From contig CAWFMA010000038.1 of the NCBI GenBank assembly GCA_963816855.1, positions 62,001-126,000 of the forward strand: a stretch of 64,000 nucleotides of DNA, read 5' to 3'. The notes under the pieces were generated by a model. That model worked only from the letters and a program-made list of their open reading frames with translations. It ran no database searches and was not told where the DNA came from. Below, in pieces: positions 42,585-52,246 of this stretch. Within the stretch, counting starts at the first letter, position 1; each line of letters starts with the position of its first letter. This stretch comes from DASTFP01 sp963816855 (GTDB taxonomy: Bacteria > Verrucomicrobiota > Verrucomicrobiia > Chthoniobacterales > Terrimicrobiaceae). A program made the position numbers and the translations under genes.

Positions 42585-43829
42585 ATGTTCAATGGGTTGA
42601 CTCTGCTATTTCTGGGCGCCCTCGTCGCCGCGACCGGGGTCCAATTGTGGCTTGCGCGGCGCCAGATCCGTCATGTTCGCGAGCATCGCGATGTCGTGCC
42701 TTGGCCATTCGTAGGGGACGTTACGCTTGAGGCGCATCGAAAAGCTGCTAACTACACGGTTGCCAAGACCCGGTTCGGGATTGTGGAGGCGGTTTTTGGC
42801 GCCGTCGTTCTCGTCGTACTCACTTGCGGCGGAGTGATCGACTGGCTCGATTCCCGGTGGGCGCGATTGCTCGCACCGAACGTCCTGGCTCAAGGAGTGG
42901 CGCTGTCCGCCACCGCCGCGATCTTGCTTGCGGTAATCGAATTGCCCTTCTCGATCTATCGCACTTTTGTCATCGAGGCACGCTTCGGTTTCAACCGGGT
43001 CACGCCGCGACTTTTCCTGGCCGACGTTTTGAAGCAGGCCGCGCTGGCGGCGGTATTTGGACTACCCCTCTTGATTCTTGTTCTTTGGCTAATGGGGGTC
43101 ATGGGCCATTTGTGGTGGTTCTATGTCTGGATCGCTTGGACCGCGTTCAACCTGGTCTTGCTTTTTATTTTCCCGGCACTCATTGCGCCGCTCTTCAACC
43201 GTTTTACGCCGCTTCAGGATCTGCATCTCACCGCGCGGCTCGAGGCTCTCTTGGCTCGCTGCGGTTTTCGCTTGCGCGGTTTGTACGTCATGGACGGCTC
43301 GAAACGTTCGAGCCATGGAAACGCTTACTTCACCGGCTTCGGAGCCGCGAAACGCATCGTATTCTTCGACACGCTGCTCGTGCGTCTCGCTCCGCCCGAA
43401 CTGGAAGCGGTTCTCGCTCATGAGCTCGGTCATTTCGTCCTGAGGCATGTCTGGAAGCGCATCGCCGTGGTCCTTGCGGCCTCCTTGGGATTTCTCTGGA
43501 TCCTGGGACAGCTGGCCGAAAAGAGGTGGTTTTATGAAGGCTTGGGCGTTGCCACTCCAAGCAGCGCTGCGGCCCTCGTCCTCTTCGTGCTGGTTGCGCC
43601 GGTTTTCACCTTTTTTTTCCAGCCGCTTTCGAGTCTCTATGCCAGGCGGCACGAATTTGAAGCCGATGCCTACGCGGCGGCTCAGGCCAGCGCAGTCGAA
43701 CTCGCCAGGGCTTTGACGAAGCTTTACAAGGACAACGCGGCGACGCTCACTCCCGATCCGCTGCACTCCGCGTTTTACGATTCGCACCCACCGCCTTCGA
43801 CGCGCATCGCACGGCTGAGCGCAACGTGA
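42585..43829 (+). CDS. M48 family membrane metalloprotease (Ste24-like)
   Basis: The start is ATG 42585 (MFNGLTLLFLGALVAAT), after a hydrophilic lead-in from 42549. The 414 aa protein has several membrane segments and the zinc motif LAHELGHFVLRHV with the third ligand in HEFEADAYAA. The layout (an N-terminal helical bundle, the HExxH segment near residue 285, terminal HPPPSTRIARL) is that of Ste24/CAAX-protease-like endopeptidases, which clear misfolded or stalled membrane proteins. Its stop overlaps the start of the next gene (GTGA), so the two are coupled. Confidence 0.93.
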   Translation: MFNGLTLLFLGALVAATGVQLWLARRQIRHVREHRDVVPWPFVGDVTLEAHRKAANYTVAKTRFGIVEAVFGAVVLVVLTCGGVIDWLDSRWARLLAPNVLAQGVALSATAAILLAVIELPFSIYRTFVIEARFGFNRVTPRLFLADVLKQAALAAVFGLPLLILVLWLMGVMGHLWWFYVWIAWTAFNLVLLFIFPALIAPLFNRFTPLQDLHLTARLEALLARCGFRLRGLYVMDGSKRSSHGNAYFTGFGAAKRIVFFDTLLVRLAPPELEAVLAHELGHFVLRHVWKRIAVVLAASLGFLWILGQLAEKRWFYEGLGVATPSSAAALVLFVLVAPVFTFFFQPLSSLYARRHEFEADAYAAAQASAVELARALTKLYKDNAATLTPDPLHSAFYDSHPPPSTRIARLSAT

Positions 43830-44857
43830 GGGGCCAAGCTCCAACGCCGTGGCGCGCGGCCTTCACGCTGGTCCTCGCCACGGCATTGACCATGGCCTCG
43901 TGCGCCCAGCCCAAGGTTCTCCTCCCGCGCCGCTTGGGCCCGGCATTGTGCCAGGAGGGGCCCCCAAGTTGGGAAACGTCCGATGGCCGCCAGTTGATGT
44001 ACCGCTCATGGGGGCCGAGACACGGAGAGCCGCGGGCGATCGTCGTAGCCGTCCCGGGGTGGAACGGCACCGCGGGCGACATCGGACCCCTCGGCCGGTC
44101 TCTCGCTTCGCGCGGCATCGCCGTCTATTCGACGGGAGTTCGAGGGCAACATGGGGACCTCACAGCGGCGTCTCAAAGGCTGAAAGGACACGTCGAAGAT
44201 TGGCGATTGTGGGCACGGGATTTCTACGAATTCGCCGCGACGATTCACGACCGCCATTCTGGCGCGCCGCTGTTCCTTTACGGTCAAAGCATGGGCTCCC
44301 TGACCGCAATGCTGGTCGCTTTGGACGAAACCCGCTCCGGCCGGTTCCGGGTCTCGGGAATCATCCTGCATTCTCCCGCGGTTGCGCTGATGTATGCTTC
44401 GCCATTGCTGCGGCTCTGCGTGGCAGAGTTGCGCCGCCTCAATCCACAAGGACTTCTCTTCCGCGTCGGGTTGATCCCGGGAGACAAGCCGGCCCTTACC
44501 AACAATGCCGAGTTCGACCGGTTCTGGGGTCAATCGAGGGATCGCGTGCGACCAGGCTTCACCTGGTCATTCTTTGACGAAGCATTGAAATTGGGCGCGC
44601 GCGCCAGAAGCGTCGCCGCGCAAATCGACATCCCGGTTATCGTGCTAACAGGCGACAACGATCCCATTGGAACAGCCGGCGTTGGGCAGGGAGCCTTCGC
44701 GCGGCTTATGCGGCGTCTCCCAACCGGCGTGAAGGAGCGGCGGCGATTTCCCAACGGCTATCACGATCTCATTCACGACAGCAACAAATCGCAGGCCCTC
44801 CAGGACGTCTCCGCCTGGATTGATCAGCGCCTTCGGGAGAATGGCGCCGGGCGCTAA
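43826..44857 (+). CDS. Alpha/beta-hydrolase lipoprotein (lysophospholipase-like)
   Basis: The gene starts at GTG 43826, overlapping the protease stop (GTGA). The 343 aa protein has an N-terminal lipoprotein signal (ATALTMASC lipobox near residue 26), then an alpha/beta-hydrolase domain: VVAVPGWNGTAGDIGPLGRS (oxyanion region), LYGQSMGSLTAM with the nucleophile Ser, GDNDPIG with the acid, and YHDLIHD with the catalytic His. It resembles the monoglyceride lipase/lysophospholipase branch ('Hydrolase_4'). It should sit in the outer or inner membrane facing the periplasm, and translation coupling to the protease suggests membrane quality control or lipid repair. Confidence 0.88.
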   Translation: MRGQAPTPWRAAFTLVLATALTMASCAQPKVLLPRRLGPALCQEGPPSWETSDGRQLMYRSWGPRHGEPRAIVVAVPGWNGTAGDIGPLGRSLASRGIAVYSTGVRGQHGDLTAASQRLKGHVEDWRLWARDFYEFAATIHDRHSGAPLFLYGQSMGSLTAMLVALDETRSGRFRVSGIILHSPAVALMYASPLLRLCVAELRRLNPQGLLFRVGLIPGDKPALTNNAEFDRFWGQSRDRVRPGFTWSFFDEALKLGARARSVAAQIDIPVIVLTGDNDPIGTAGVGQGAFARLMRRLPTGVKERRRFPNGYHDLIHDSNKSQALQDVSAWIDQRLRENGAGR

Positions 44858-44963
44858 CGAAACCGGCTTGCAAGACCTCCGGCGGTCCGGGAATCCGGTT
44901 GTTACGACGCAAAAAGGCCCATCGCCCGCTTTAAAACGCGTCCGATCAACTATAGAATTGGCA

Positions 44964-45938
44964 ATGAACTACAGAACGCTCGGCAAGACGGGGCCAAAGA
45001 TTTCGGAAATCGGCTACGGGGCGTGGGGCATTGGCAAGGGCGCTTGGGTCGGCGCATCCGACGACGAATCGCTAAAGGCCGTACACAAGTCGATTGATCT
45101 CGGCCTGAACTTTATCGACACCGCTCTGGTCTACGGCGACGGCCACAGTGAAGGCCTCGTGGGCCGCGTCGTGAAAGAGCGATCCGAAAGGATTTTCGTG
45201 GCGACAAAAATCCCCCCGAAGAATGAACAGTGGCCCGCGCGGCCGGGCGTGCCTGTTGCGGAAGCGTTTCCCGCAGAACACGTCATCTCCTGCACGGAAG
45301 CGAGCCTCAAGAATCTTGGGCTGGAGTCCATCGACGTCCAACAGTTCCATGTCTGGTCGGACGAATGGGTCGGTCAGGGAGATTGGCTGGAAGCCGTGCA
45401 AAAGCTAAAGGATCAGGGGAAGCTTAAGCACTTCGGCGTGTCCATAAACGACTACCAACCGGAGAACGCGATCAAATTGGTTGAGACCGGCGCGGTAGAT
45501 ACCATTCAGGTAATTTACAATATCTTCGAACAGACGCCGGAAGATCGCCTTTTCCCAGCCTGCGCAAAGCATAATGTTGGCGTTATCGTCCGGGTAGCCC
45601 TGGACGAAGGAGGACTGACCGGCAAGATTACCCCCGACTCCAAGTTCGAAGAAGGCGATTTTCGAAGTAACTACTTCAAGGGCGACCGGAAGCGGCAGGT
45701 CTACGAACGTGTTCAAAAAATTGCCTCCGACTTGGAAATTTCCGTCGATGAAATAGCCGAGACGGCGCTTCGCTATGTCCTCAGCAACAAAACCGTCTCC
45801 ACCGTTATTCCGGGAATGCGCACGGTAAGAAACGTGGAGCGGAACTGCCGAGTAGGAGATGGGCAGGGCCTTTCCAATGAAAAGGTTGCGAAATTAAAAG
45901 CCCATCGGTGGGTTCGCAACTTCTATCCCAACGACTAG
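44964..45938 (+). CDS. Aldo/keto reductase
   Basis: The start is ATG 44964 (MNYRTLGKTGPKISEIG), after an upstream open part that lies in the preceding gap. The 324 aa protein shows the catalytic tetrad: Asp and Tyr in FIDTALVYGDG, Lys in VATKI, His in QQFHVWSDEW. The C-terminal NADP site (VIPGMRTVRNVERN) is present. It reduces aldehydes or ketones, often sugars, with NADPH. It heads a block of sugar-related genes (isomerase, Gfo/Idh oxidoreductase, MFS transporter), which are on the other strand. It lacks the extra C-terminal domain of Fe-S-type AKRs. Confidence 0.92.
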   Translation: MNYRTLGKTGPKISEIGYGAWGIGKGAWVGASDDESLKAVHKSIDLGLNFIDTALVYGDGHSEGLVGRVVKERSERIFVATKIPPKNEQWPARPGVPVAEAFPAEHVISCTEASLKNLGLESIDVQQFHVWSDEWVGQGDWLEAVQKLKDQGKLKHFGVSINDYQPENAIKLVETGAVDTIQVIYNIFEQTPEDRLFPACAKHNVGVIVRVALDEGGLTGKITPDSKFEEGDFRSNYFKGDRKRQVYERVQKIASDLEISVDEIAETALRYVLSNKTVSTVIPGMRTVRNVERNCRVGDGQGLSNEKVAKLKAHRWVRNFYPND

Positions 45939-45963
45939 GAGGCTGGACCACCTGGCGGCCTTC

Positions 45964-45974
45964 GGCGCTCTACG
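45964..45974. repeat. GGCGCTCTACG intergenic repeat, third copy
   Basis: Lies between the convergent AKR and isomerase genes; it is followed by GAGGGCCGGACGCTC, of which GCCGGACGCTC also occurs in the gap after the class I aldolase gene (about 60285-60295). Confidence 0.4.
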
Positions 45975-46005
45975 AGGGCCGGACGCTCGGGAGCGAATTC
46001 TGAGC

Positions 46006-46878
46006 TTAGCCTGGGACGGCTTTCATCTCCGCTCGGACGAATTTCACCGACTCGGCAGCCAGATCGTCCAGATCATCACTGCCAAGAAGATCACGATAGA
46101 CCGAAATGTCCCGGCCGACGTCCCCCCCTGGAACAAGGAACGGCTCCATGACAACCGCGCCCTGGTACTCGATTTCGCGCAGCGCTCCGAAGATTTCCGG
46201 CCAGGGGATTCGTCCGCCCCCCGGGGGACGGCGGTTCGGCTCGCCGATGTGGAAGTGTCCGAGCCAGTCTTTCGATTCCAGGAGGGAGCCCCGGAGGCTA
46301 TCTTCCTCGATATTCATGTGAAAGGTATCGAGGAGAATCTTGCAGTTTGGACTGCCAACACGCTTGGCAAAGGCGATCCCTTCTGCCGCGGTGTTCATCA
46401 TGAACTGCTCAAAGCGATTAACGACCTCCACGCAGAAGAGAACGTTGCAGTCCTCCGCCGTTTTTATGGCCTCACGAACGCCTTCGACTGCCCGGCTGGT
46501 CAGCAATTCCTTATCTTCGCCTGGCATGAGCTTGCGCGGCCAGGAACTGTAATTGATGCCCGCCATGATGGTGCCGCCCATATATTTCATCGCCTGCGAC
46601 AGGTCTTGAAGAAACGCAATGCCTTTCTTTCGCGCCGAACTATCCTCGGAGACCAGATCCATATCGGCTGGCAGGCCAATGCTATAGGTCAGCCCCAGGC
46701 CGGCATCCGCCGCGGCGCTCTTAAGTTCGTCACGCTCTGCTTTGCTCATCCGGGTGACTTTGGGCGCGTTTATCTCAAGGATGTCGAAGCCGCACTTTTG
46801 AGCTCTCTTGACAAACTGGATCGGCTCTGAATCCCAGTATTGTGTCCAGTATCCGAAATGTATTCCGAGTGGGTTCAT
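46006..46878 (-). CDS. Sugar isomerase/epimerase (D-psicose/tagatose 3-epimerase-like)
   Basis: The start is ATG 46878 (MNPLGIHFGYWTQYWDS). The 290 aa TIM-barrel protein has the ketose 3-epimerase metal site: Glu in VEVVNRFEQFMMNTA, Asp and His in LLDTFHMNIEEDS, His in GHFHIGEPNRRPPG, and the last Glu in AVVMEPFLVPGG. GEPNRRPPG is typical for DTE/DPE-type epimerases. It would interconvert ketohexoses at C-3 (e.g. fructose and psicose). Gfo/Idh oxidoreductase and MFS genes lie upstream on the same strand; together they look like a sugar or polyol catabolic set. Confidence 0.88.
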   Translation of the reverse strand: MNPLGIHFGYWTQYWDSEPIQFVKRAQKCGFDILEINAPKVTRMSKAERDELKSAAADAGLGLTYSIGLPADMDLVSEDSSARKKGIAFLQDLSQAMKYMGGTIMAGINYSSWPRKLMPGEDKELLTSRAVEGVREAIKTAEDCNVLFCVEVVNRFEQFMMNTAAEGIAFAKRVGSPNCKILLDTFHMNIEEDSLRGSLLESKDWLGHFHIGEPNRRPPGGGRIPWPEIFGALREIEYQGAVVMEPFLVPGGDVGRDISVYRDLLGSDDLDDLAAESVKFVRAEMKAVPG

Positions 46879-47056
46879 GGCTTTAAAAATGGGGGAACGA
46901 GGGTTGACTGGCAACCGTAGCCTTCCGGCGCAGATTTTGAAAGCACAGGCTGAAAGTCGTAAAAAAAGTTCGTCTTTGTCGTAGGAGCAGAGGAAATCCT
47001 CGCGAGGCGTCTTTGCGAACCCGCTCCCCGGCCGGAAATGCCTGGTTGGCTCCCCT

Positions 47057-48160
47057 CTATTTGCCGGGTGCCGAGGCCTTAACGAGTTTGGGTCGTTTTT
47101 TCGCTGATCCGCGTTTGGTTTCCTGGCGGGCGTCCGGTCGCTTGGCTTTGGAAAAGGATTTCAACCGGACGGATCGTCCGCTGCGGATCGATTCGTTGAC
47201 GGCGCGCACGATCCGAATGTCGGCCAGGCCTTCCAGTCCCGACGGCTCGGGCTCGCGGTCCTCGGCGATGCATCGGGAAAAGTAGTCCATTTCGCCGGCA
47301 AACTGGTCGCCTTTTGGAAACGCCTTCTTTTTATCGCGATCTCCGCGTCTGATCGTCCACCGCATGGGTCCCTTGTAGTCGTAGGCCGGTTCTGCTTGCA
47401 GAATCCCTTCGGTGCCCACGAGGTGATATTGGCTGATATTGTGCGCTCCAAAACTGCACGTGAAGCTGGCCAGACGCTCACCGGGGAAACGAAGAACCGC
47501 GCTGACCATTTCCGTTACTTCTTTGAACCGGGAATCGTCCGAGCTGGCAGCCATTCCGGCGACTTCGGTCGGTTCGGCACCGAACAAATACCGGGCGGCG
47601 TTGATGCAGTAGATGCCGATGTCGAGGAGCGGTCCCCCTCCGGTCTCGTTTTTTACACGGATGTTATCGGGCTTTACCTGCATGCAAAAGAGCGAGTTGA
47701 AGGCGCGGAGTTCGCCCAGCTCACCCTTCCGCGCCAACTGGATCGCGCGCACTTGGGAATCGGTAAAATGGAGACGATACGCGACCATCAACTTCACTTT
47801 TGCGCGGCGGCAGGCGCGAATCATCGCTTCGCAGTCGCGTTCGCTAGTGGCCATCGGCTTCTCGCACAACACGTGAACGCCGGCTTTCGCGGAGCGTTCG
47901 GTAAACTCCCGATGCAACGTGTTTGGAAGGACGATGAAGGAGGCATCGACGCGCTCCGCGGTGAGCGCACTTTCGAAGTCGTCGTAGCTGTAGGCGGGCA
48001 CGCGGTATTCTTCGGACAATTTTCGGCTCTTTGTCGCGTCTCCCGAAACAAGCGCCGCGAGCTCGGATTGGCGGCAATGCTTCAACGCCGGCAAGATCGC
48101 CACCTGCGACAAATGCCCCAACCCGACAACGGCATACCGGATCTTCGCAATTTTTTTCAT
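47057..48160 (-). CDS. Gfo/Idh/MocA family oxidoreductase
   Basis: The start is ATG 48160 (MKKIAKIRYAVVGLG); ATG 48178 is a possible alternative. The 367 aa protein has the NAD motif VVGLGHLSQVAILPAL, followed by VDASFIVLPNTLHREF and VHVLCEKPMATSERD (the EKP motif with the Lys), and GPLLDIGIYCINAARYLFG with the catalytic Asp/His region. It oxidises or reduces a sugar or polyol. C-terminal 50 residues are Lys/Arg/Pro-rich and unusual. It is likely co-transcribed with the epimerase gene 178 bp downstream. Confidence 0.9.
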   Translation of the reverse strand: MKKIAKIRYAVVGLGHLSQVAILPALKHCRQSELAALVSGDATKSRKLSEEYRVPAYSYDDFESALTAERVDASFIVLPNTLHREFTERSAKAGVHVLCEKPMATSERDCEAMIRACRRAKVKLMVAYRLHFTDSQVRAIQLARKGELGELRAFNSLFCMQVKPDNIRVKNETGGGPLLDIGIYCINAARYLFGAEPTEVAGMAASSDDSRFKEVTEMVSAVLRFPGERLASFTCSFGAHNISQYHLVGTEGILQAEPAYDYKGPMRWTIRRGDRDKKKAFPKGDQFAGEMDYFSRCIAEDREPEPSGLEGLADIRIVRAVNESIRSGRSVRLKSFSKAKRPDARQETKRGSAKKRPKLVKASAPGK

Positions 48161-48296
48161 TAACGTAGGGCTTCGCATGCCACGTTCACAGTGGCCGTTT
48201 CAAATGGCTGCGAAAGAGATGACGAGGGCCATTCCGCCCCTTCTTGGGTAGCGGACCATGCACCCGTAGTTCACCGAGCTCTTGGACTTGCCAGGC

Positions 48297-49580
48297 TCAC
48301 GCTTCATGAGTCGCCGGCTCCGGATGTCGTTCACGGGCCACGGAAGCGAGGAGCGCAATGAGCAGCACCAGCACTGCCACGACAAGCAAGGCCCGGTCCA
48401 ACGGCATCGCGTGCGCGAGAGTCCCGATCAGCGGCGCGCCCAAAAGGAAACCCCCGTAGCCGATGGTCGAAACCACCGCAATGGCCCGACCTCCGCGCCC
48501 GGGGACTTCTCCGGCGGCAGACATCGCCGATGGGAATACCACCGATAGCCCCAGACCCCAAGCAGCGGCGCCAAGCAGGGCGGTCAAAGTGGACGGCAAA
48601 AGGCAAAGCATGGCTACGCCCGCGCTGGCAATCACGCCGGCCATTCGCAACACAGGCACCCGCCCCAGTCGCTGAATTATGCCACCTCCGGCAAACCGGC
48701 CCATTGCCATCGTAAAATTGAATCCCGCATACGTGAGTGCCCCCAGCGCTGGCGGCGCACCCCGGTTATCCACCAGCATAAGGGCCAGCCAATCGTTGGC
48801 TGCGCCCTCACCGACGGCGGTAGCGAACACGATCACGCCCAGCGACTGCTCCGCCCGAGTGATCGGCAACCGCCTCAGAGCGGAGAAAATCCCTCCGTCG
48901 GAAGCGAGAACCTGCGGCTCATCAAAAAATTGCTCGCTCTTCTTCGGCGCGGCGGGGTGCAGCCCGGCATCGGGAAGATATTTTCCCGTGGCCAGCCACA
49001 TCGCCACGGCCAAAGCGAGGGATACCGCGGGCAGCTGCACAGCCAGAGGAAGTCCCAGAGAGGCCGCCAGAGCGCCGGCCAACGCGCCAGCAACCGCCCC
49101 GAACGAAAATACTCCATGCCAGTAAGGCATCAGCACCTGTCGATGCCGCTGCTCGACCAGGTGTCCCTGCACGTTCATCGCGACATCGCCGATGCCGGTT
49201 CCCAGCCCGGCGATCAACAACATCAGAGCGAGCATCGGGACGGAATCCGCCATCGGGAGTATTGCCCATCCGCTCAGGCAGATATTCGTGGCCGCCCTGC
49301 TGACCGTTCTGGACGAATAGCGATTGACGAGCTGACCCGTAAACGGCATCCCCACGATTGATCCGATTCCAACGCAAACCAACGCGAAGGCCAGTTGGGT
49401 TGGGGTCGCGCCGACCTGATCCCGGATTCCCGGCATCCTCGAGAACGAGGATGCCATCACAAAACCGTTGCCAAAAAACATTACGCCAACCGCCAACGGC
49501 GAACCCTCGGTGCGCGCCAGCGGGACTTGGGATGAAAACATTTCGCTTAACCTTCTAGCAACACGAGCGGCGTGAGTCAC
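48297..49580 (-). CDS. MFS transporter
   Basis: The 427 aa protein has about 12 hydrophobic segments. The start of the first is GVMFFGNGFVMASSFSR. The loop 2-3 motif (GQLVNRYSSRTVSRAATN) stands in the place of the usual GxLaDrxGrr/k, and HGVFSFGAVAGALAGALAAS and GIGDVAMNVQGHLVEQR resemble transporters of the FucP/Bsc6-like MFS group. Substrate is likely a sugar or similar, in keeping with the downstream genes. A first ATG at 49580 is used; MFSSQVPLARTEG (residue 14) is an alternative. Confidence 0.88.
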   Translation of the reverse strand: MTHAARVARRLSEMFSSQVPLARTEGSPLAVGVMFFGNGFVMASSFSRMPGIRDQVGATPTQLAFALVCVGIGSIVGMPFTGQLVNRYSSRTVSRAATNICLSGWAILPMADSVPMLALMLLIAGLGTGIGDVAMNVQGHLVEQRHRQVLMPYWHGVFSFGAVAGALAGALAASLGLPLAVQLPAVSLALAVAMWLATGKYLPDAGLHPAAPKKSEQFFDEPQVLASDGGIFSALRRLPITRAEQSLGVIVFATAVGEGAANDWLALMLVDNRGAPPALGALTYAGFNFTMAMGRFAGGGIIQRLGRVPVLRMAGVIASAGVAMLCLLPSTLTALLGAAAWGLGLSVVFPSAMSAAGEVPGRGGRAIAVVSTIGYGGFLLGAPLIGTLAHAMPLDRALLVVAVLVLLIALLASVARERHPEPATHEA

Positions 49581-49852
49581 ATCGTTGAAAGTTCCCCAAC
49601 AAGCCCGGATCGTATCGATCTTCTTATGCTACTGATAATGAACATATTGTGGTATATCAGCCGCCGGCGATATTTTTGCCTAAAGAATTTCTTGATATTT
49701 TCGGCCTGCTCGGCATTATCCCGCCAGTTTCCAAAGAGGATCGATAGGGGTATCGAAAGGGCGGAAGAGAATGTCGCCGCGGTATTCGAGAGATGCCGCG
49801 GCGACAATCTTTTTGGCCCGGAGCCGATGAGGATCGGCTCCGTCGGACTCGG
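49581..49852. other. Intergenic region
   Basis: No gene. The stretch lies between the MFS gene and the 3' end of the AsmA-like gene. No terminator was recognised. Confidence 0.35.
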
Positions 49853-52210
49853 TTACTCCGTTCCTCCGAATCTTGGGATCATCTTCGGTCGCCACTCAGG
49901 TTTTGATACCGAGCCGGTCGAGACATATTCGAAGAGTTTGCTCACCGGAAAAAGAACGAGGCCCGGAATTCCGCGGGCATTGATGCGGACCGACATGTCC
50001 ATTCTGTCCTTGACGAAGAAAATGTCGCCGTAGCCGTAAAGACTAAAGCCCGCGCCCTCGATTTTAAGATTCTTCGTGTTGATTTTCTCGTCGCCCACTT
50101 TGAAGTCCGCCGTGGCGATCCGGGCCGTTTGAAAGCCAGCGCCGGGGATGATCTTGTTGATAATCTCGGAAAGCGGACCCAAGATCGGTATGGCGAAGAC
50201 ATGCCCCTGTTCCACGCGCAGGCTTCCATCACCGCGCATTTGCTGCTCCTGGCCCATGCGCGCGGTGAACTTGAAGTTTCCGCTGCCGCTTCCCTGGGAA
50301 TCCTCGTAGTCAAAATAGAGTTTGGTCAGCTGGGCAAAATCGACCCGCCGGATGTCAATATCCGCGTCAAACGTTGGATCAGCCGGATCGATAGAAACCG
50401 TGGCCTTGACGCCGACGTCGCCTTCCATCAATTCGGCGCTTTTGATGTTCGCGAAGACTTTCGCGCCTACTATATCGACGTTCGCCAATGTTTTCCCGAA
50501 CTTGAGCGTCCGATTCAGGAGATCGTAATCCAGGCCGACCTCGGATTGGATGGCCAGATGAAGGTCGTTCTTGCGCGGATCCTTAAGGTGCACCGAGCCA
50601 TCGACGCGAACCCTGGGAGGCTGCCGAAATCGATACGGCTTGATGACTTCCGCGATCTTCGGATCGATCCACATCATCACATCCACGGGAGGCATCGTGG
50701 ATTCCACGTTCTGCAAGATGACTTGCGGGCCGCCAAAATCATACACACACGTCCCTTTCCCGGAAGCCTTCCCGCGCCCCAACGAGAAATCGCGGTAAGC
50801 GATGGAATTCTCGCCGACCTCAATTTTCGATTGGGCCCAATCCAGGGTGGAACCGCGCATAGAGGTTCTTCCAAGCCGCAAAAAACCTGTCCCGGTGACG
50901 GCGCCGAGATCCGGTTTCGGCCCATGCAGATCGAGTTGCAGAAAGGGGGCGTCGCGAAAGTCAACCAAGTCCAGGGCTTCCCTCTCCTTCTTGCCAAGCA
51001 AAGGCGCAAAGGCCGTCGGCGCTATGGTGTTCGTCAGACGGACCCGGAAATCCTGCGGGGCCAAGAGCAAACTCAGGCCAAGCTGTCCGCCGGCCGCCAC
51101 GAGCTTCGAATCCCGCAAGAAGATTCTCCCATCGCTGGCGGCAAAGTCGGTCGAGAAAGAATCGAAGTCCATCCCGCGAAAGGAGAACTTCCCAGTCTGG
51201 ATCGTGCCCGTGACATTGTATTGAATTCCGGCAGGCGAAGGCTCGGCCCGGCCCGTAGTGACGATTTGCGGCGCACTGGAAAACCTCAGCTCCTTGAACG
51301 GGGACTCGCGGGGCAGGAGCCGCGAAAAGGCTTCCGGCTTGACGGAACTGGAAAGCTCGAAGTCCAACGCGCCGTCTTTCCACTGACCGGAAAGATTTAG
51401 GGTTCCTGCCCCGATCCGCACGTTCAGCCGCTTGACGTCAAGCGTTTGCTTCTCGTAGTCCGCTTCGGCTTCAACGCCATCGACCCGCCATTCGGGAGTA
51501 ATGATCGGCCCGGAGTGGAACGACAGGGGCGCCGCCCGCAAGGTGGTCAGGTCTGCGAGATCGCCGTTGATCTTCAACCGCAACTCGGGCGGCGCGCCGG
51601 GGAATTTTACCGTCGAGAGCGTCTCGACGATTCGGTCGAGAATTTCCGGGGGGCCTTGAACTTTCTGCGTGGCGGCGTGCTGAAGGTGAAAGGCGCGCAA
51701 ATTCCGCAGTGACCCACTCAGGATCACGTTTATTCCCTGAACCTGGCCTTCGAGGGAGCTGATCCGCAAGTCGTCGTTGAGCATGAACAATTCCGCGGAG
51801 ACTCCTTTGACATCGACACGGGGACTATCCGGCTGGGATCCCAAAGGCACTGAAACGTCGGTCTCATCGAGTCGCACGTGGTTGACCGTGATCCGCCCTG
51901 CCAGCAAGTCGGTCAGGTTCATCGATACGACGAGGCGTTCGATGCGAGCGAGGTTTCTCTCGCCACCGGACGTCTCCCAGACTGCGACGTCCCTCGCGAC
52001 AAACCCCTTGAACGGATCGACCGAAAGCATTCCAATTTCGGTGCGGAAGCCTTTTCCGCTGAGGGCCGCAGCCACCCGCGCGTTCAGCTCCTTTCCCACC
52101 CCCACCTGCCTCAGATAGATGACCCCTGCGGGCAAAACGACAAAGAGGACAAACAAGACCGCCCGGATCGTCCATCGAGCGAAAAAGCGCGGGATCGGAG
52201 GCAAATGCAT
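49853..52210 (-). CDS. AsmA-like envelope protein (DUF3971-type)
   Basis: The 785 aa protein begins with a membrane anchor (WTIRAVLFVLFVVLPAGVIY) and an N-terminal AsmA-like segment (LSGKGFRTEIGMLSVDPFKG, IERLVVSMNLTDLLAGRITV). The remaining length is repetitive beta structure with many 'DxxxxxLxGxxxx' patterns such as LDVKRLNVRIGAGTLNLSGQ and AKVFANIKSAELMEGD. It ends with MSVRINARGIPGLVLFPVSK, the C-terminal AsmA-like turn. Such proteins bridge the inner and outer membranes and move phospholipid in Gram-negative bacteria. It is 36 bp upstream of the priA 3' end on the same strand (transcription runs priA to AsmA-like). Confidence 0.85.
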   Translation of the reverse strand: MHLPPIPRFFARWTIRAVLFVLFVVLPAGVIYLRQVGVGKELNARVAAALSGKGFRTEIGMLSVDPFKGFVARDVAVWETSGGERNLARIERLVVSMNLTDLLAGRITVNHVRLDETDVSVPLGSQPDSPRVDVKGVSAELFMLNDDLRISSLEGQVQGINVILSGSLRNLRAFHLQHAATQKVQGPPEILDRIVETLSTVKFPGAPPELRLKINGDLADLTTLRAAPLSFHSGPIITPEWRVDGVEAEADYEKQTLDVKRLNVRIGAGTLNLSGQWKDGALDFELSSSVKPEAFSRLLPRESPFKELRFSSAPQIVTTGRAEPSPAGIQYNVTGTIQTGKFSFRGMDFDSFSTDFAASDGRIFLRDSKLVAAGGQLGLSLLLAPQDFRVRLTNTIAPTAFAPLLGKKEREALDLVDFRDAPFLQLDLHGPKPDLGAVTGTGFLRLGRTSMRGSTLDWAQSKIEVGENSIAYRDFSLGRGKASGKGTCVYDFGGPQVILQNVESTMPPVDVMMWIDPKIAEVIKPYRFRQPPRVRVDGSVHLKDPRKNDLHLAIQSEVGLDYDLLNRTLKFGKTLANVDIVGAKVFANIKSAELMEGDVGVKATVSIDPADPTFDADIDIRRVDFAQLTKLYFDYEDSQGSGSGNFKFTARMGQEQQMRGDGSLRVEQGHVFAIPILGPLSEIINKIIPGAGFQTARIATADFKVGDEKINTKNLKIEGAGFSLYGYGDIFFVKDRMDMSVRINARGIPGLVLFPVSKLFEYVSTGSVSKPEWRPKMIPRFGGTE

Positions 52211-52246
52211 TTCGGAAAATTCTCAAGTGGACGGATACCGCGGCGA

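Noticed and set aside
50129..51400. A 423-codon open frame on the plus strand
   Set aside because: Opposite the AsmA-like gene, which has an anchor and the family ending.
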